Positions 9,328-18,499 of a stretch of 37,802 bases of DNA are shown here, one piece after another (position 1 is the first letter of the stretch; each line of letters starts with the position of its first letter). The notes under the pieces were generated by a model. That model was not told the DNA's origin and made no database searches. It saw only the letters and a list, made by a program, of their open reading frames with translations. The position numbers and the translations under genes are program-made. This DNA comes from Parvularculaceae bacterium. Lineage in GTDB: Bacteria > Pseudomonadota > Alphaproteobacteria > Caulobacterales > Parvularculaceae. The stretch lies in NCBI GenBank assembly GCA_015487305.1, contig WFQB01000144.1:1-37802 (forward strand). The letters run 5' to 3'.

Positions 9328-10599
9328 ATGTATAAGTTTATCCTGCTGAGCGCTTTGGCCGCGCTCACAAGCCTTGCGTCCGCACTGGCCGCCCATGAGA
9401 CGGATTTAGCAGAAGAAAACGGGCAAGCTGTTCTGACCCTGCAAGAGGCTGTTGGAATTGCCATTAAAGGCGATGACCCGGCGCTGGAGCGGTTTGATTT
9501 ACGCGCCGCTGCCAGTGAAGACATTGCTATTGCTGATGCGCAACTGGCAGATCCGCGCTTTAGCATTGCGGCGCAAAACCTGCCAATTGATAATTTTGAC
9601 TTTAACGCACAAGCCATGACGCAATTGCGCTTAGGAGTGCGACAGGACTTACCCCGTGGTAAAACCTTGCGCCTCAAGGGCGAAAAAAGAAAAGCAGAAG
9701 CGCAAGGCTTGCGTGCCGGGCGCGAAACAGAGCGCGAGGAGATAGCCCTTGATGTTCGACTTGCCTGGTTGGACCTGCATCTGGCCGAGCGGGAATTGGA
9801 AATCACCCATCGGGTCAAGCATGAGGTTAATGATCTCATTGATTCACTGGCGGAATCTTTTGCCCAAGGGCGCATGACCGGGCAGAATGTTTTGCGGGCA
9901 GAGCTGGAATTGGCGCTGCTGGATGATCGGATTACGGAATTAGAGCAAAGAGCAGACCGCGCCCGGGTTAAATTATATCGCTATATTGGTGATAATGCCA
10001 CGCGCCCACTGCCGAAAAACCTGCCTGACTATGCGTCGCTTGCGCCGCTTGTAACTTTGCAAGACAGGCTGGCCAGCCATCCGCGCATAGCACGGCTAAA
10101 TGCGCAAATTGACGCGCAGCAATTTAATGTCGCTATCGCCAAGGAAGCCTACAAACCCGCTTGGGCGCTGGAAGGGGGCTATGGGGTGCGTGGTGGCGAT
10201 CGCATAGATTTTGCTACGATTGGGGTTTCTGTTTCTGTCCCAATATTTCCGGGCCAAAGGCAGGACCGGCGTTTGTCAGCGGCGCGCAAGACCCAAAATG
10301 CGATTGAGCTAGATCGCGCCAAGCTATTGCTAGAACTGCGCCGTGAGCTGGCGCAAGCCTATGCAGATTGGACCCGCTATAATAATCGTATCGCGCTTTA
10401 TGATGATGCGATTTTAATGCGCGCCAGCGAAACCGTAAACGCATCGATAAGCGCCTATGGCGGTGGTCAAAGTGATTTTCCGGAACTTATCCGTAGTCAA
10501 CTTGCCGAATTAGATGTTGAAGCCAGCCGTCTGCGCCTAAGCGTGGCGCGGGCCAAAACCCATGCTCGGATTATATATTTAACAGGAGATGTAAAATGA
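9328..10599 (+). CDS. TolC-family outer-membrane efflux protein (CusC/CzcC-like)
   Basis: Signal peptide, TLQEAVGIAIKGDDPALE, and tandem OEP-type coiled-coil domains; located directly before the CusB/CusA homologues. Confidence 0.88.
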   Translation: MYKFILLSALAALTSLASALAAHETDLAEENGQAVLTLQEAVGIAIKGDDPALERFDLRAAASEDIAIADAQLADPRFSIAAQNLPIDNFDFNAQAMTQLRLGVRQDLPRGKTLRLKGEKRKAEAQGLRAGRETEREEIALDVRLAWLDLHLAERELEITHRVKHEVNDLIDSLAESFAQGRMTGQNVLRAELELALLDDRITELEQRADRARVKLYRYIGDNATRPLPKNLPDYASLAPLVTLQDRLASHPRIARLNAQIDAQQFNVAIAKEAYKPAWALEGGYGVRGGDRIDFATIGVSVSVPIFPGQRQDRRLSAARKTQNAIELDRAKLLLELRRELAQAYADWTRYNNRIALYDDAILMRASETVNASISAYGGGQSDFPELIRSQLAELDVEASRLRLSVARAKTHARIIYLTGDVK

Positions 10600-12182
10600 C
10601 CAAAGCTAGATTAGTGGTCCTTTCTATAATTTTATTACTGGCCATAGGGCTGGGATATGGTCTTGGCCGTTTTGCCTCTCATGATGATGGTATGGCCTTG
10701 GCGAAAGGTGAGCGTGGCTCTGAACAGGGTGAGCGCAAAATTGCCTATTGGCAAGCGCCCATGGATGCCAGTTTCCGCAGCGATAAACCGGGTAAGTCCC
10801 CCATGGGCATGGATCTCATTCCTGTCTATGAAGACGAGATCAATGGCGGTGGGTCTGAACCTTCTGTGCGGATCAATCCGGCGGTTGTTAATAATCTTGG
10901 CGTGCGTACAGAAGAGGTGCGCCTGATGCCGGTAGAAGGCGGCGTTAAAACCGTTGGTACTATTCAGATTAATGAAGAATCCCAAAGCGATATTCACACC
11001 CGCACCGAAGGCTGGGTTGAACGTTTGGTGGTGCGTGCAGAAGGCGACCATGTGAAGCGCGGGGATTTATTATTTGAATTTTACGCACCAGAATTGGTGG
11101 CGGCCCAATCGGAATTTTTGCAGGCGGCCAAACTTGGTCGCGATCGCTTTACAGACGCTGCGACAGAACGCTTGCTATCGCTGGGCATGTCGTCAGGGCA
11201 GATAGCCCAATTACGCAAGCGCGGTAAAACATTGCGTTTGATTAAAATATATGCGCCACAATCCGGCGTGGTAACCGCTCTTGATGTGCGCGAAGGCATG
11301 TTTCTAAAGCCATCTATGCGTGCCATGCGGATTGTGGATTTGAGCGATGTTTGGCTCATCGCTGATGTGTTTGAAAATGACGCCGCCTCGCTTAAGGTCG
11401 GGCAAAAAGCCTATATGACTTTGCCCGCTTTTGCCGGTGAGATTTTTGAAGGCGAAATAGATTTCATCTATCCAACCACGGATGAAATGGCACGCACAGT
11501 GCCGGTTCGTCTGCGCTTTGATAATCCAAAAGGGCGTTTGAAACCAAATATGTATGCTAGCGTAATCATTCGCAATGGAGAGGCTGGCGAGCGGTTAACC
11601 ATTCCACAGTCGGCACTTATTCGTTTTTCAGCAGGAGACCGTGTGATTGTCGCTCTTGGCGAGGGACGCTTTCGCCCGGCGGCGGTGAAAACCGGCGCTG
11701 AGTTTGGCGATCGCGTGGAAGTTTTGGCGGGGCTTGATATTGGCGAACGCATTGTCACTTCCGGACAGTTTTTAATTGATTCAGAAGCCTCAATGGCCGG
11801 TAGCATGTTGCGGCTGGCCTCGCCGGAAGAAAATGCCAGCGAAGAGATGGCAGGCATGGATATGTCGCAAAAAGAAGAAGCTTCCAAAGTTGAGGAAAAA
11901 GAGACAGGGCAAGACCATGCCAATCACAATCCGCCCGAGCCAAAATCCTACACAGCTATGGGTAAAGTTATTTCCATCAATAAAGAGGACGGCTCCATCA
12001 TGCTTGACCATGAGGCGGTAGAAGAGCTTGGCTGGCCGGGAATGAAAATGGGCTTTGTTTTGGCCGAAATGAAATTGGCCGATGGTTTAGCCAATGGCGA
12101 TAGTGTGCATTTCACCTTTGCCAAAGGCGATAGCGGCTATGTTATAAGCAGTATCATGGCCATGGGCGGGGGGGCTGAATAA
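10596..12182 (+). CDS. cusB: CusB-like RND periplasmic adaptor with N-terminal heavy-metal-binding domain and C-terminal CusF-like domain
   Basis: YWQAPMDASFRSDKPGKSPMGMDLIPVYEDE metal-binding domain; EGWVERLVVRAEGDHVKRGDLLFEFYAPELVAAQSEFL lipoyl/hairpin; C-terminal GKVISINKEDGSIMLDHEAVEELGWPGMKMGF like CusF. Confidence 0.93.
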   Translation: MTKARLVVLSIILLLAIGLGYGLGRFASHDDGMALAKGERGSEQGERKIAYWQAPMDASFRSDKPGKSPMGMDLIPVYEDEINGGGSEPSVRINPAVVNNLGVRTEEVRLMPVEGGVKTVGTIQINEESQSDIHTRTEGWVERLVVRAEGDHVKRGDLLFEFYAPELVAAQSEFLQAAKLGRDRFTDAATERLLSLGMSSGQIAQLRKRGKTLRLIKIYAPQSGVVTALDVREGMFLKPSMRAMRIVDLSDVWLIADVFENDAASLKVGQKAYMTLPAFAGEIFEGEIDFIYPTTDEMARTVPVRLRFDNPKGRLKPNMYASVIIRNGEAGERLTIPQSALIRFSAGDRVIVALGEGRFRPAAVKTGAEFGDRVEVLAGLDIGERIVTSGQFLIDSEASMAGSMLRLASPEENASEEMAGMDMSQKEEASKVEEKETGQDHANHNPPEPKSYTAMGKVISINKEDGSIMLDHEAVEELGWPGMKMGFVLAEMKLADGLANGDSVHFTFAKGDSGYVISSIMAMGGGAE

Positions 12183-15100
12183 TGATTGAGTCTCTTATTC
12201 GCTGGTCGGTTCAGAACCGTTTTTTTGTTGCATTTTTTGCTTTGGTTCTGGCCGGCGCCGGGTTTTTATCCCTGCGCGCAACACCACTTGATGCCATTCC
12301 GGACCTGTCCGATGTTCAGGTGATTATCAAAACCACCTATCCGGGCCAAGCGCCGCAAGTGGTTGAAGATCAAGTTACCTATCCCTTGTCGACGGCCATG
12401 CTGGCTGTGCCTAAAGCAAAAACCGTGCGCGGCTATTCCTTTTTCAACGATTCTTATGTCTATATCATTTTTGATGAAGGCACGGATTTATATTGGGCGC
12501 GCTCGCGGGTACTGGAATATTTAAGTCAGGTCGCAAGTGATCTGCCGCCTTCGGCGCGGGCCTCGTTGGGGCCGGATGCCACGGGTGTCGGCTGGGTTTA
12601 TCAATATGCTTTGGTTGATCGTACAGGCCAGCATGATCTGGCAGATTTGCGCGCCATTCAGGATTGGTTCTTGAAATATGAATTACAAACCGTTCCGGGG
12701 GTTTCGGAAGTTGCAACAATTGGCGGCATGGTGCGGCAATATCAAATCGTTGTCGATCCTGATCGCCTGCGCTCTTACGGCCTAACCTTGCCCATGGTGC
12801 GCAAAGCCATTCAACGTGGCAATATGGAAACCGGAGGCCGGGTGATTGAGATGGCCGAAGCGGAATATATGATTCGCGCCAGTGGCTATGTGAAGGGCCT
12901 TGATGACCTTGAGCGCATTCCGGTCAAAACCACAAAAGGCGGCGTGCCGATATTATTGCGCGACATTGCCGATATTCGCATTGGGCCGGATTTGCGCCGG
13001 GGCATTGGCGAGTTGAATGGTGAAGGCGAGGCAGTTGGCGGCGTTGTCATCATGCGCTGGGGCGAAAATGCTTTGGCAACAATTGATCTCGTTAAAGAAA
13101 AGCTTGAATCCATCAAAGAAGGCCTGCCCGATGGTGTGGAAATTATCACCACCTATGATCGCTCCAGCCTGATTGAGCGGGCGGTGCATACGCTGGAAGA
13201 AAAACTGATTGAAGAATTTATCATTGTTGTTCTCGTCTGTGCGATCTTCCTGTTTCACTTACGCTCGGCACTGGTTGTCGCTTTGTCATTGCCCCTTGGG
13301 GTAGTGGCGGCTTTCATCGTCATGAATATTCAGGGCATTAACGCCAATATTATGTCTCTTGGTGGTATTGCGATTGCTGTTGGTGCCATGGTGGACGCCG
13401 CGATTGTGATGATAGAAAATGTTCATAAACGATTGGAGGGTAGGCAGGTCACGATTGAGGAGCGATGGAAGATTGTTACTGAGGCCTGCGCCGAGGTTGG
13501 CCCGCCAGTGTTCTTCTCTTTGCTTATCATCACCGTCAGTTTCACGCCAATCTTTGCCCTTGAAGCGCAAGAAGGGCGGATGTTCAAACCGCTCGCCTTT
13601 ACCAAAACCTATGCCATGGCCGCAGCAACAGCTTTATCGGTAACACTTGTGCCGGTTTTGATAGGGTTTTTGGTGCGCGGTAAAATAAGCCCGGAAGAGA
13701 AAAATCCGATTAACCGGTTTTTGCAAAATCTGTATGCGCCGGTTATTCGCTCAACCTTGCGCTTTCCTTTAACGGCGATTGCTATTGCCGGATTGATTAT
13801 GGCTAGTGCTATCATTCCGGCAACGCGCCTTGGGTCAGAGTTTATGCCTGACCTCAATGAAGGCGATTTGCTTTATATGCCGAGTGCCTATCCGGCTATC
13901 TCGGCGGGTAAAATGGCGCAGACTTTGCAGCAAACCAATAAGCTCATCGCCACCATTCCTGAGGTTGAAACCGTTTATGGCAAGGCCGGGCGCGCAGACA
14001 GCGCAACCGATCCGGCACCCCTGACCATGATTGAAACCATTATTCAGCTAAAGCCAAAATCCGAATGGCGCAAAGGCGTTACCATGGCAAGCCTGAAGGA
14101 AGAGCTGAATGAACTTGTTGATGTGCCCAGCTTTACCAATGTCTGGATCATGCCGATCAAAAACCGCCTTGATATGCTGGCGACGGGTATCAAAACTCCG
14201 GTCGGTATCAAAGTAGCCGGACCGGATCTGACAGTCATCGCGCAGATTGGCGAGGATATTGAAAAGGTCTTGAAAGATGTGCCCGGCACAGCTTCCGTTT
14301 ATGCCGAACGTGTTACGGGGGGGCGCTTCATTGATATTGATATTGATCGCGAAGAGGCAGCGCGTTTCGGGCTCAATGTTGCAGATGTCCATGATGTCGT
14401 GCAAACGGCGATTGGTGGCATGAATGTCGGGGAAAGTGTTGAAGGTCTGGAACGCTTCCCGATTAATTTGCGCTATCCAAGAGAGATAAGAAACTCACCA
14501 GAGCGCTTGCGCGATTTGCCATTGGTCACCGCATCGGGGGCAGAGATTCCTTTAGGTCGTGTGGCCAAGGTTTCCATCAATGAAGGGCCGGGGGTTATTC
14601 GCAGTGAAAATGCCCGCCTTAATGGTTGGGTCTATGTGGATATCAGCAATGTGGATATCGGCTCTTATGTGGCGGATGCACAAAAGGCTGTTGCTGAAAA
14701 TGTCGATCTACCCCCCGGCTATTCTATCGCCTGGTCCGGGCAGTTTGAATATATGGAGCGAGCCAAAGAGCGCTTTGCCTTGCTTGGTCCGGCGATGCTT
14801 TTGATCATCTTTGTTCTATTGTTCATGAACTTCAAAAAAATGGGCGATGTCCTGATTATCATGGGCACGCTTCCCTTTTCACTGGTTGGCGGTTTATGGC
14901 TGATGTATGTGAGCGGTTATAATTTCTCGGTGGCGACAGCGGTAGGCTTTATTGCCCTTGCCGGGGTGGCGATTGAAATAGGTGTTTTAATGATCATGTA
15001 TCTCAATCAGGAAATGGCTGCGGCGCGCATAAAGGCCAAAGATGAGGGCCGCGTTCTCGACCGCGAAGATATTGCCAATGCCATTCGTAAAGGGGCCTTG

Positions 15101-15352
15101 CGCCGCTTACGCCCGGTTCTGATGACGGCATTGATTATTCTTGCCGGTTTGATGCCGATTATGTTTGGGGATGGTACAGGTTCGGAAATTATGCGCCGCA
15201 TCGCCGCGCCCATGGTCGGCGGGATTATCACCGCAACCCTGTTGGCTCTGGTCGTCGTGCCAGCAGTTTATTATCTGGGGGCAAGGCGCAAAGCAAAAAT
15301 GCGCAAGTCTGACCCCGAAGCTCTGGCAGTAAGGCCTGCTCCGGCAGAATAA
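12182..15352 (+). CDS. cusA: CusA-like heavy-metal RND efflux permease (Cu/Ag type)
   Basis: 1056 aa; GGIAIAVGAMVDAAIVMIENVHKRLE, NRLDMLATGIKTPVGIKVAG and LMPIMFGDGTGSEIMRRIAAPMVGG resemble CusA. Confidence 0.95.
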   Translation: MIESLIRWSVQNRFFVAFFALVLAGAGFLSLRATPLDAIPDLSDVQVIIKTTYPGQAPQVVEDQVTYPLSTAMLAVPKAKTVRGYSFFNDSYVYIIFDEGTDLYWARSRVLEYLSQVASDLPPSARASLGPDATGVGWVYQYALVDRTGQHDLADLRAIQDWFLKYELQTVPGVSEVATIGGMVRQYQIVVDPDRLRSYGLTLPMVRKAIQRGNMETGGRVIEMAEAEYMIRASGYVKGLDDLERIPVKTTKGGVPILLRDIADIRIGPDLRRGIGELNGEGEAVGGVVIMRWGENALATIDLVKEKLESIKEGLPDGVEIITTYDRSSLIERAVHTLEEKLIEEFIIVVLVCAIFLFHLRSALVVALSLPLGVVAAFIVMNIQGINANIMSLGGIAIAVGAMVDAAIVMIENVHKRLEGRQVTIEERWKIVTEACAEVGPPVFFSLLIITVSFTPIFALEAQEGRMFKPLAFTKTYAMAAATALSVTLVPVLIGFLVRGKISPEEKNPINRFLQNLYAPVIRSTLRFPLTAIAIAGLIMASAIIPATRLGSEFMPDLNEGDLLYMPSAYPAISAGKMAQTLQQTNKLIATIPEVETVYGKAGRADSATDPAPLTMIETIIQLKPKSEWRKGVTMASLKEELNELVDVPSFTNVWIMPIKNRLDMLATGIKTPVGIKVAGPDLTVIAQIGEDIEKVLKDVPGTASVYAERVTGGRFIDIDIDREEAARFGLNVADVHDVVQTAIGGMNVGESVEGLERFPINLRYPREIRNSPERLRDLPLVTASGAEIPLGRVAKVSINEGPGVIRSENARLNGWVYVDISNVDIGSYVADAQKAVAENVDLPPGYSIAWSGQFEYMERAKERFALLGPAMLLIIFVLLFMNFKKMGDVLIIMGTLPFSLVGGLWLMYVSGYNFSVATAVGFIALAGVAIEIGVLMIMYLNQEMAAARIKAKDEGRVLDREDIANAIRKGALRRLRPVLMTALIILAGLMPIMFGDGTGSEIMRRIAAPMVGGIITATLLALVVVPAVYYLGARRKAKMRKSDPEALAVRPAPAE

Positions 15353-15359
15353 AGACTGG

Positions 15360-16088
15360 TTAGGGTTTGGGTTTATCCTCCGCGCCGGGTGCAGATTTTT
15401 CCAATCTGTCATCCGGTGCGGGGTCTGCTCCAAGGGAAGGTGCGACCGAGACGGGCTTGTCGCTGTCGCAATCCTTTTCTGCCACATGGCGCAATTCACC
15501 AAGCGCCTGACGGATGATAGAGATGGAAGAGCGCAAAAACAGTGTTGCCAGCAATCCGGCAACCAGAAGATCGGGCCATGCGCTGCCGGTTACCCCGACA
15601 ACAAAACCGGCAATAATGACCCCGACATTGCCAATCGCATCATTGCGCGAGCAGAGCCATACGGAGCGGACATTGCTGTCACCATCGCGATAGCGCAATA
15701 AAATCAGCACACTCACCACATTGGCAATCAGTGCCATAAAGCCAATCAGGCTCATGGTTTGCGCCCCGGGTGGCTCGCCGCCAAAAACCCTTTGGGCCGT
15801 TGTTATCAAAATGAAAGTCGCAAGAACTGCCAGCGACGCCCCTTTGAACAGGGAGGCTTTGGCGCGCAGTTTTAGGGATGCCCCAAGCACCGCAAGGCTA
15901 ATTGCATAGGTTGCTGTATCACCGGCAAAATCGAGGGCATCGGCTTTCAGCGCTTGCGACCCGGAAGAGAACCCGGCCAACATTTCAATGATGAACATGA
16001 TGCCATTAATGGCAATCACCGCCCATAAGGCATGTTTATAGCCCGGCGTTAGTCCCTCAAAGGAATGTGATTGATGATTGCCGCCCAT
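15360..16088 (-). CDS. Cation diffusion facilitator (CDF) family transporter
   Basis: MGGNHQSHSFEGLTPGYKHALWAVIAINGIMFIIEMLAGFSSGSQALKADALDFAGDTATYAISL; second metal-site region WLCSRNDAIGNVGVIIAG. Start at 16088 has RBS GGAGGTAG; ORF track extends to 16238. Confidence 0.9.
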   Translation of the reverse strand: MGGNHQSHSFEGLTPGYKHALWAVIAINGIMFIIEMLAGFSSGSQALKADALDFAGDTATYAISLAVLGASLKLRAKASLFKGASLAVLATFILITTAQRVFGGEPPGAQTMSLIGFMALIANVVSVLILLRYRDGDSNVRSVWLCSRNDAIGNVGVIIAGFVVGVTGSAWPDLLVAGLLATLFLRSSISIIRQALGELRHVAEKDCDSDKPVSVAPSLGADPAPDDRLEKSAPGAEDKPKP

Positions 16089-16265
16089 ACTACCTCCGGG
16101 GATTGAAATCAACAGACAAGGCGTCGATATTATTAACAAGCCATGTGCAAAAAATTCATTTAGCATGAAGTTAAGGTCAACACCAATGGCAAGGGGCAGC
16201 CTGTCATTAATCTGTTGATTTGTTATCACATTCATCAATGAAGATGAGCCAAAAGGAACCTGACA

Positions 16266-16652
16266 ATGAGCTATTATTTTTCCAAAATTCTCGACATCAG
16301 CTTTGACGATGCGATTGCCAAAGTAACCGAGGCCTTAAAAGAAGAAGGATTTGGCGTTCTAACCGAGATTGATGTCAAAGAGACGCTAAAGAAAAAAATC
16401 GATGTGGATTTTCACCCCTATCGTATTCTTGGCGCTTGCAATCCCAAGCTGGCCCATCAGGCGCTCACCGCCGAAGATAAAATCGGCACCATGTTGCCCT
16501 GCAATGTGATTGTGCAACAATTGGATGGCGGCAAGGTAGAGATTGCCGCTGTTGATCCGGTCGCCTCTATGGCCGCCGTTCAAAATGATGATCTTGGGAA
16601 AATCGCTGGCACGGTGCGTGCCAAATTATCTCAGGTGATAGAGACTTTATAG
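16266..16652 (+). CDS. DUF302 family protein
   Basis: DISFDDAIAKVTEALKEEGFGVLTEIDVKETLKKKIDVDFHPYRILGACNPKLAHQAL...GTMLPCNVIVQQ is characteristic of DUF302. Confidence 0.92.
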   Translation: MSYYFSKILDISFDDAIAKVTEALKEEGFGVLTEIDVKETLKKKIDVDFHPYRILGACNPKLAHQALTAEDKIGTMLPCNVIVQQLDGGKVEIAAVDPVASMAAVQNDDLGKIAGTVRAKLSQVIETL

Positions 16653-16673
16653 CCTCAAAGCCCTTAAAAACCT

Positions 16674-17126
16674 TTGGTTAATCACGCAAAAGTCAGATTC
16701 TGCTGTTCCCATGGGACATTTTCTCTGGTAACGGTTTCTTATCTGATATGGACTAAAAGCGATTATATGATGATTGGCACAAGATTTAACGGAATGAATA
16801 TAGGTCTGGCTTTATTGCTGGCCCTTGCCGTTGTGATTGCGCCACTTTCGGCCGCGGCCGAACAACAGGCTGAAAGTTTTGACAGCTCTGTCATCCATCA
16901 TGGGGATCATCAAGACCATGAATTGGATGGGGTTGAGGATAAATCGGGCGATCACCACGATAAATTCCACGCCCATAGCTGTGGCACCTGTCATATTCAT
17001 GTCTATGCGCAAACTGCCATGGTGGAAGTTTTGGCGCGTTCCCCTGCGAGTCTGCTTTTGGCAAAGGGCCATTTAGATCCGCCAAGCACAGGGTCCAGCG
17101 GCCTGTTCCGGCCCCCTCGCGCTTAA
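16674..17126 (+). CDS. Small exported His/Asp-rich protein leading a CzcCBA-like operon
   Basis: IHHGDHQDHELDGVEDKSGDHHDKFHAHSCGTCHIHVYAQ; signal peptide from about MNIGLALLLALAVVIAPLSAAAEQ; C-terminus HLDPPSTGSSGLFRPPRA. True start uncertain (16674, or MMIGTRF near 16767). Confidence 0.72.
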   Translation: MVNHAKVRFCCSHGTFSLVTVSYLIWTKSDYMMIGTRFNGMNIGLALLLALAVVIAPLSAAAEQQAESFDSSVIHHGDHQDHELDGVEDKSGDHHDKFHAHSCGTCHIHVYAQTAMVEVLARSPASLLLAKGHLDPPSTGSSGLFRPPRA

Positions 17127-17146
17127 AAAATCTGAAAAATAAATAG

Positions 17147-17164
17147 GCGCTGCTTTGGCAGTGC
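17147..17164 (+). promoter_or_regulatory. Hairpin between small His-rich ORF and OMF gene
   Basis: GCGCTGC-TTTG-GCAGTGC, 7-bp stem with one G.T pair. Confidence 0.4.
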
Positions 17165-17200
17165 TTAATCCGGATTTTATAAGCGAAGAGGATTATTTTC

Positions 17201-18499
17201 GTGAAAGTAAGAATTGTTGGCGTTTTATACGCCTTGGGCTTGCTGGCTTTTTTGCCCAGCGCAGCCGCTGCTATCTGTGATGGCACACCATCATTGCAAG
17301 GACCTGCTCTTGTAAAGGGGGGAACATTAACGCTCGAAGCTGTGATTGCCGAAATTCATCGGGCTTCCCCGGCAGTGCGCAGTGCGGGACTAGAAATTAG
17401 TGCCAGAAAAGCAGAAGCCGCCCAAGCGGCCCGTTGGCTTAATCCATCACTTTCAATAGATGTTGAAAATTTTGGTGGTGATGGCGCATTGTCAGGCACT
17501 GATAATGCAGAATCCACCTATGCGCTGGAACAGACATTTCAACTGGGCGGCAAGAGGCGCTATTCGGCGCGCACCGCCCGGGCCTATACGGCGCTGGCAA
17601 CAGCCGATTGTGCGGTCATTCTGCGTGAGGCGGAATTACAGGCAAGCCTTGCCTATTATGAGCTTTTAGCGGCGCGAGATATTGCCGGGTTGACGCAAGA
17701 AGCGGCCAATCTTGCTGAGCAATTGGCCGAGGTCGTTGAAAAGCGGGTACGGGCCGGGGCCGCAGCACCGCCAGACCTTGCCCGCGCCAAAACAGAAGCG
17801 GCAACAGCCCGCGCTCTGGCAACCGGGGCTGAGGCAGAAGTAACGCGCATGCGATATGCGTTGGCTGTTTTTTGGGGTGATGCCGAGGCTGATTTTAAAC
17901 TGCCACAATCATCATCTGAAAGCGGCACTGCCAATCCATTATCCGACAAGGCCAGCAGCGCCCATCCTCTTTTGCAACAAGCAGAAGCGGCAGAGCGCGC
18001 TTTGGCAGCGCAAAAGCGATTAGAGCAGGCACGCGCCTTACCGGATGTCACCCTATCGGCAGGCTATCGCCAATTTGAAGCCAGTGGTGAAAACGCTTTA
18101 GTGGCGGGGCTATCTGTGCCTTTGCCATTATTTGATCGCAATCGCGATGCGGTGCGGGCTGCCGATTATCGTTTGTCGGCGCGGGCGGTTAATCGTCAAG
18201 CCATGGAAGCACAAATTCTGGCCCAGCAAAGAGCCACGATTGCTTCGCTAAAAGCAGCGCGTTCGCGGCTGACGCAATTACAAGAAGAAGCTCTGCCCGC
18301 TGCCCGTCAGGCTTATGATGCTTCGCTGCGCGGTTATTCGGTTGGCAAGTTTGATTTGACCAGCACGATTGATGCCCGGCGTGCTTTAATAGAAACGCAA
18401 TTGGCCGCGATAGAAGCGGCGCTTTCCCTACATATGGAAGATATGCGGTTACGCAGCCTGATTGGCGCCACACCGTTTGATGGAGATCGTTATGAGTAA
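17201..18499 (+). CDS. TolC-family outer-membrane efflux protein (CzcC-like)
   Basis: GTG start; LTLEAVIAEIHRASPAVRSAGLEISARKAEAAQAARWLNPSLSIDVENFGG and LEQTFQLGGKRRYS typical of CzcC. Confidence 0.9.
   Translation: MKVRIVGVLYALGLLAFLPSAAAAICDGTPSLQGPALVKGGTLTLEAVIAEIHRASPAVRSAGLEISARKAEAAQAARWLNPSLSIDVENFGGDGALSGTDNAESTYALEQTFQLGGKRRYSARTARAYTALATADCAVILREAELQASLAYYELLAARDIAGLTQEAANLAEQLAEVVEKRVRAGAAAPPDLARAKTEAATARALATGAEAEVTRMRYALAVFWGDAEADFKLPQSSSESGTANPLSDKASSAHPLLQQAEAAERALAAQKRLEQARALPDVTLSAGYRQFEASGENALVAGLSVPLPLFDRNRDAVRAADYRLSARAVNRQAMEAQILAQQRATIASLKAARSRLTQLQEEALPAARQAYDASLRGYSVGKFDLTSTIDARRALIETQLAAIEAALSLHMEDMRLRSLIGATPFDGDRYE

Noticed and set aside
9306-9875. 189-aa minus-strand ORF opposite the OMF gene
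   Set aside because: Ser/Arg-rich antisense shadow of a conserved CusC-like gene; no domain signal.
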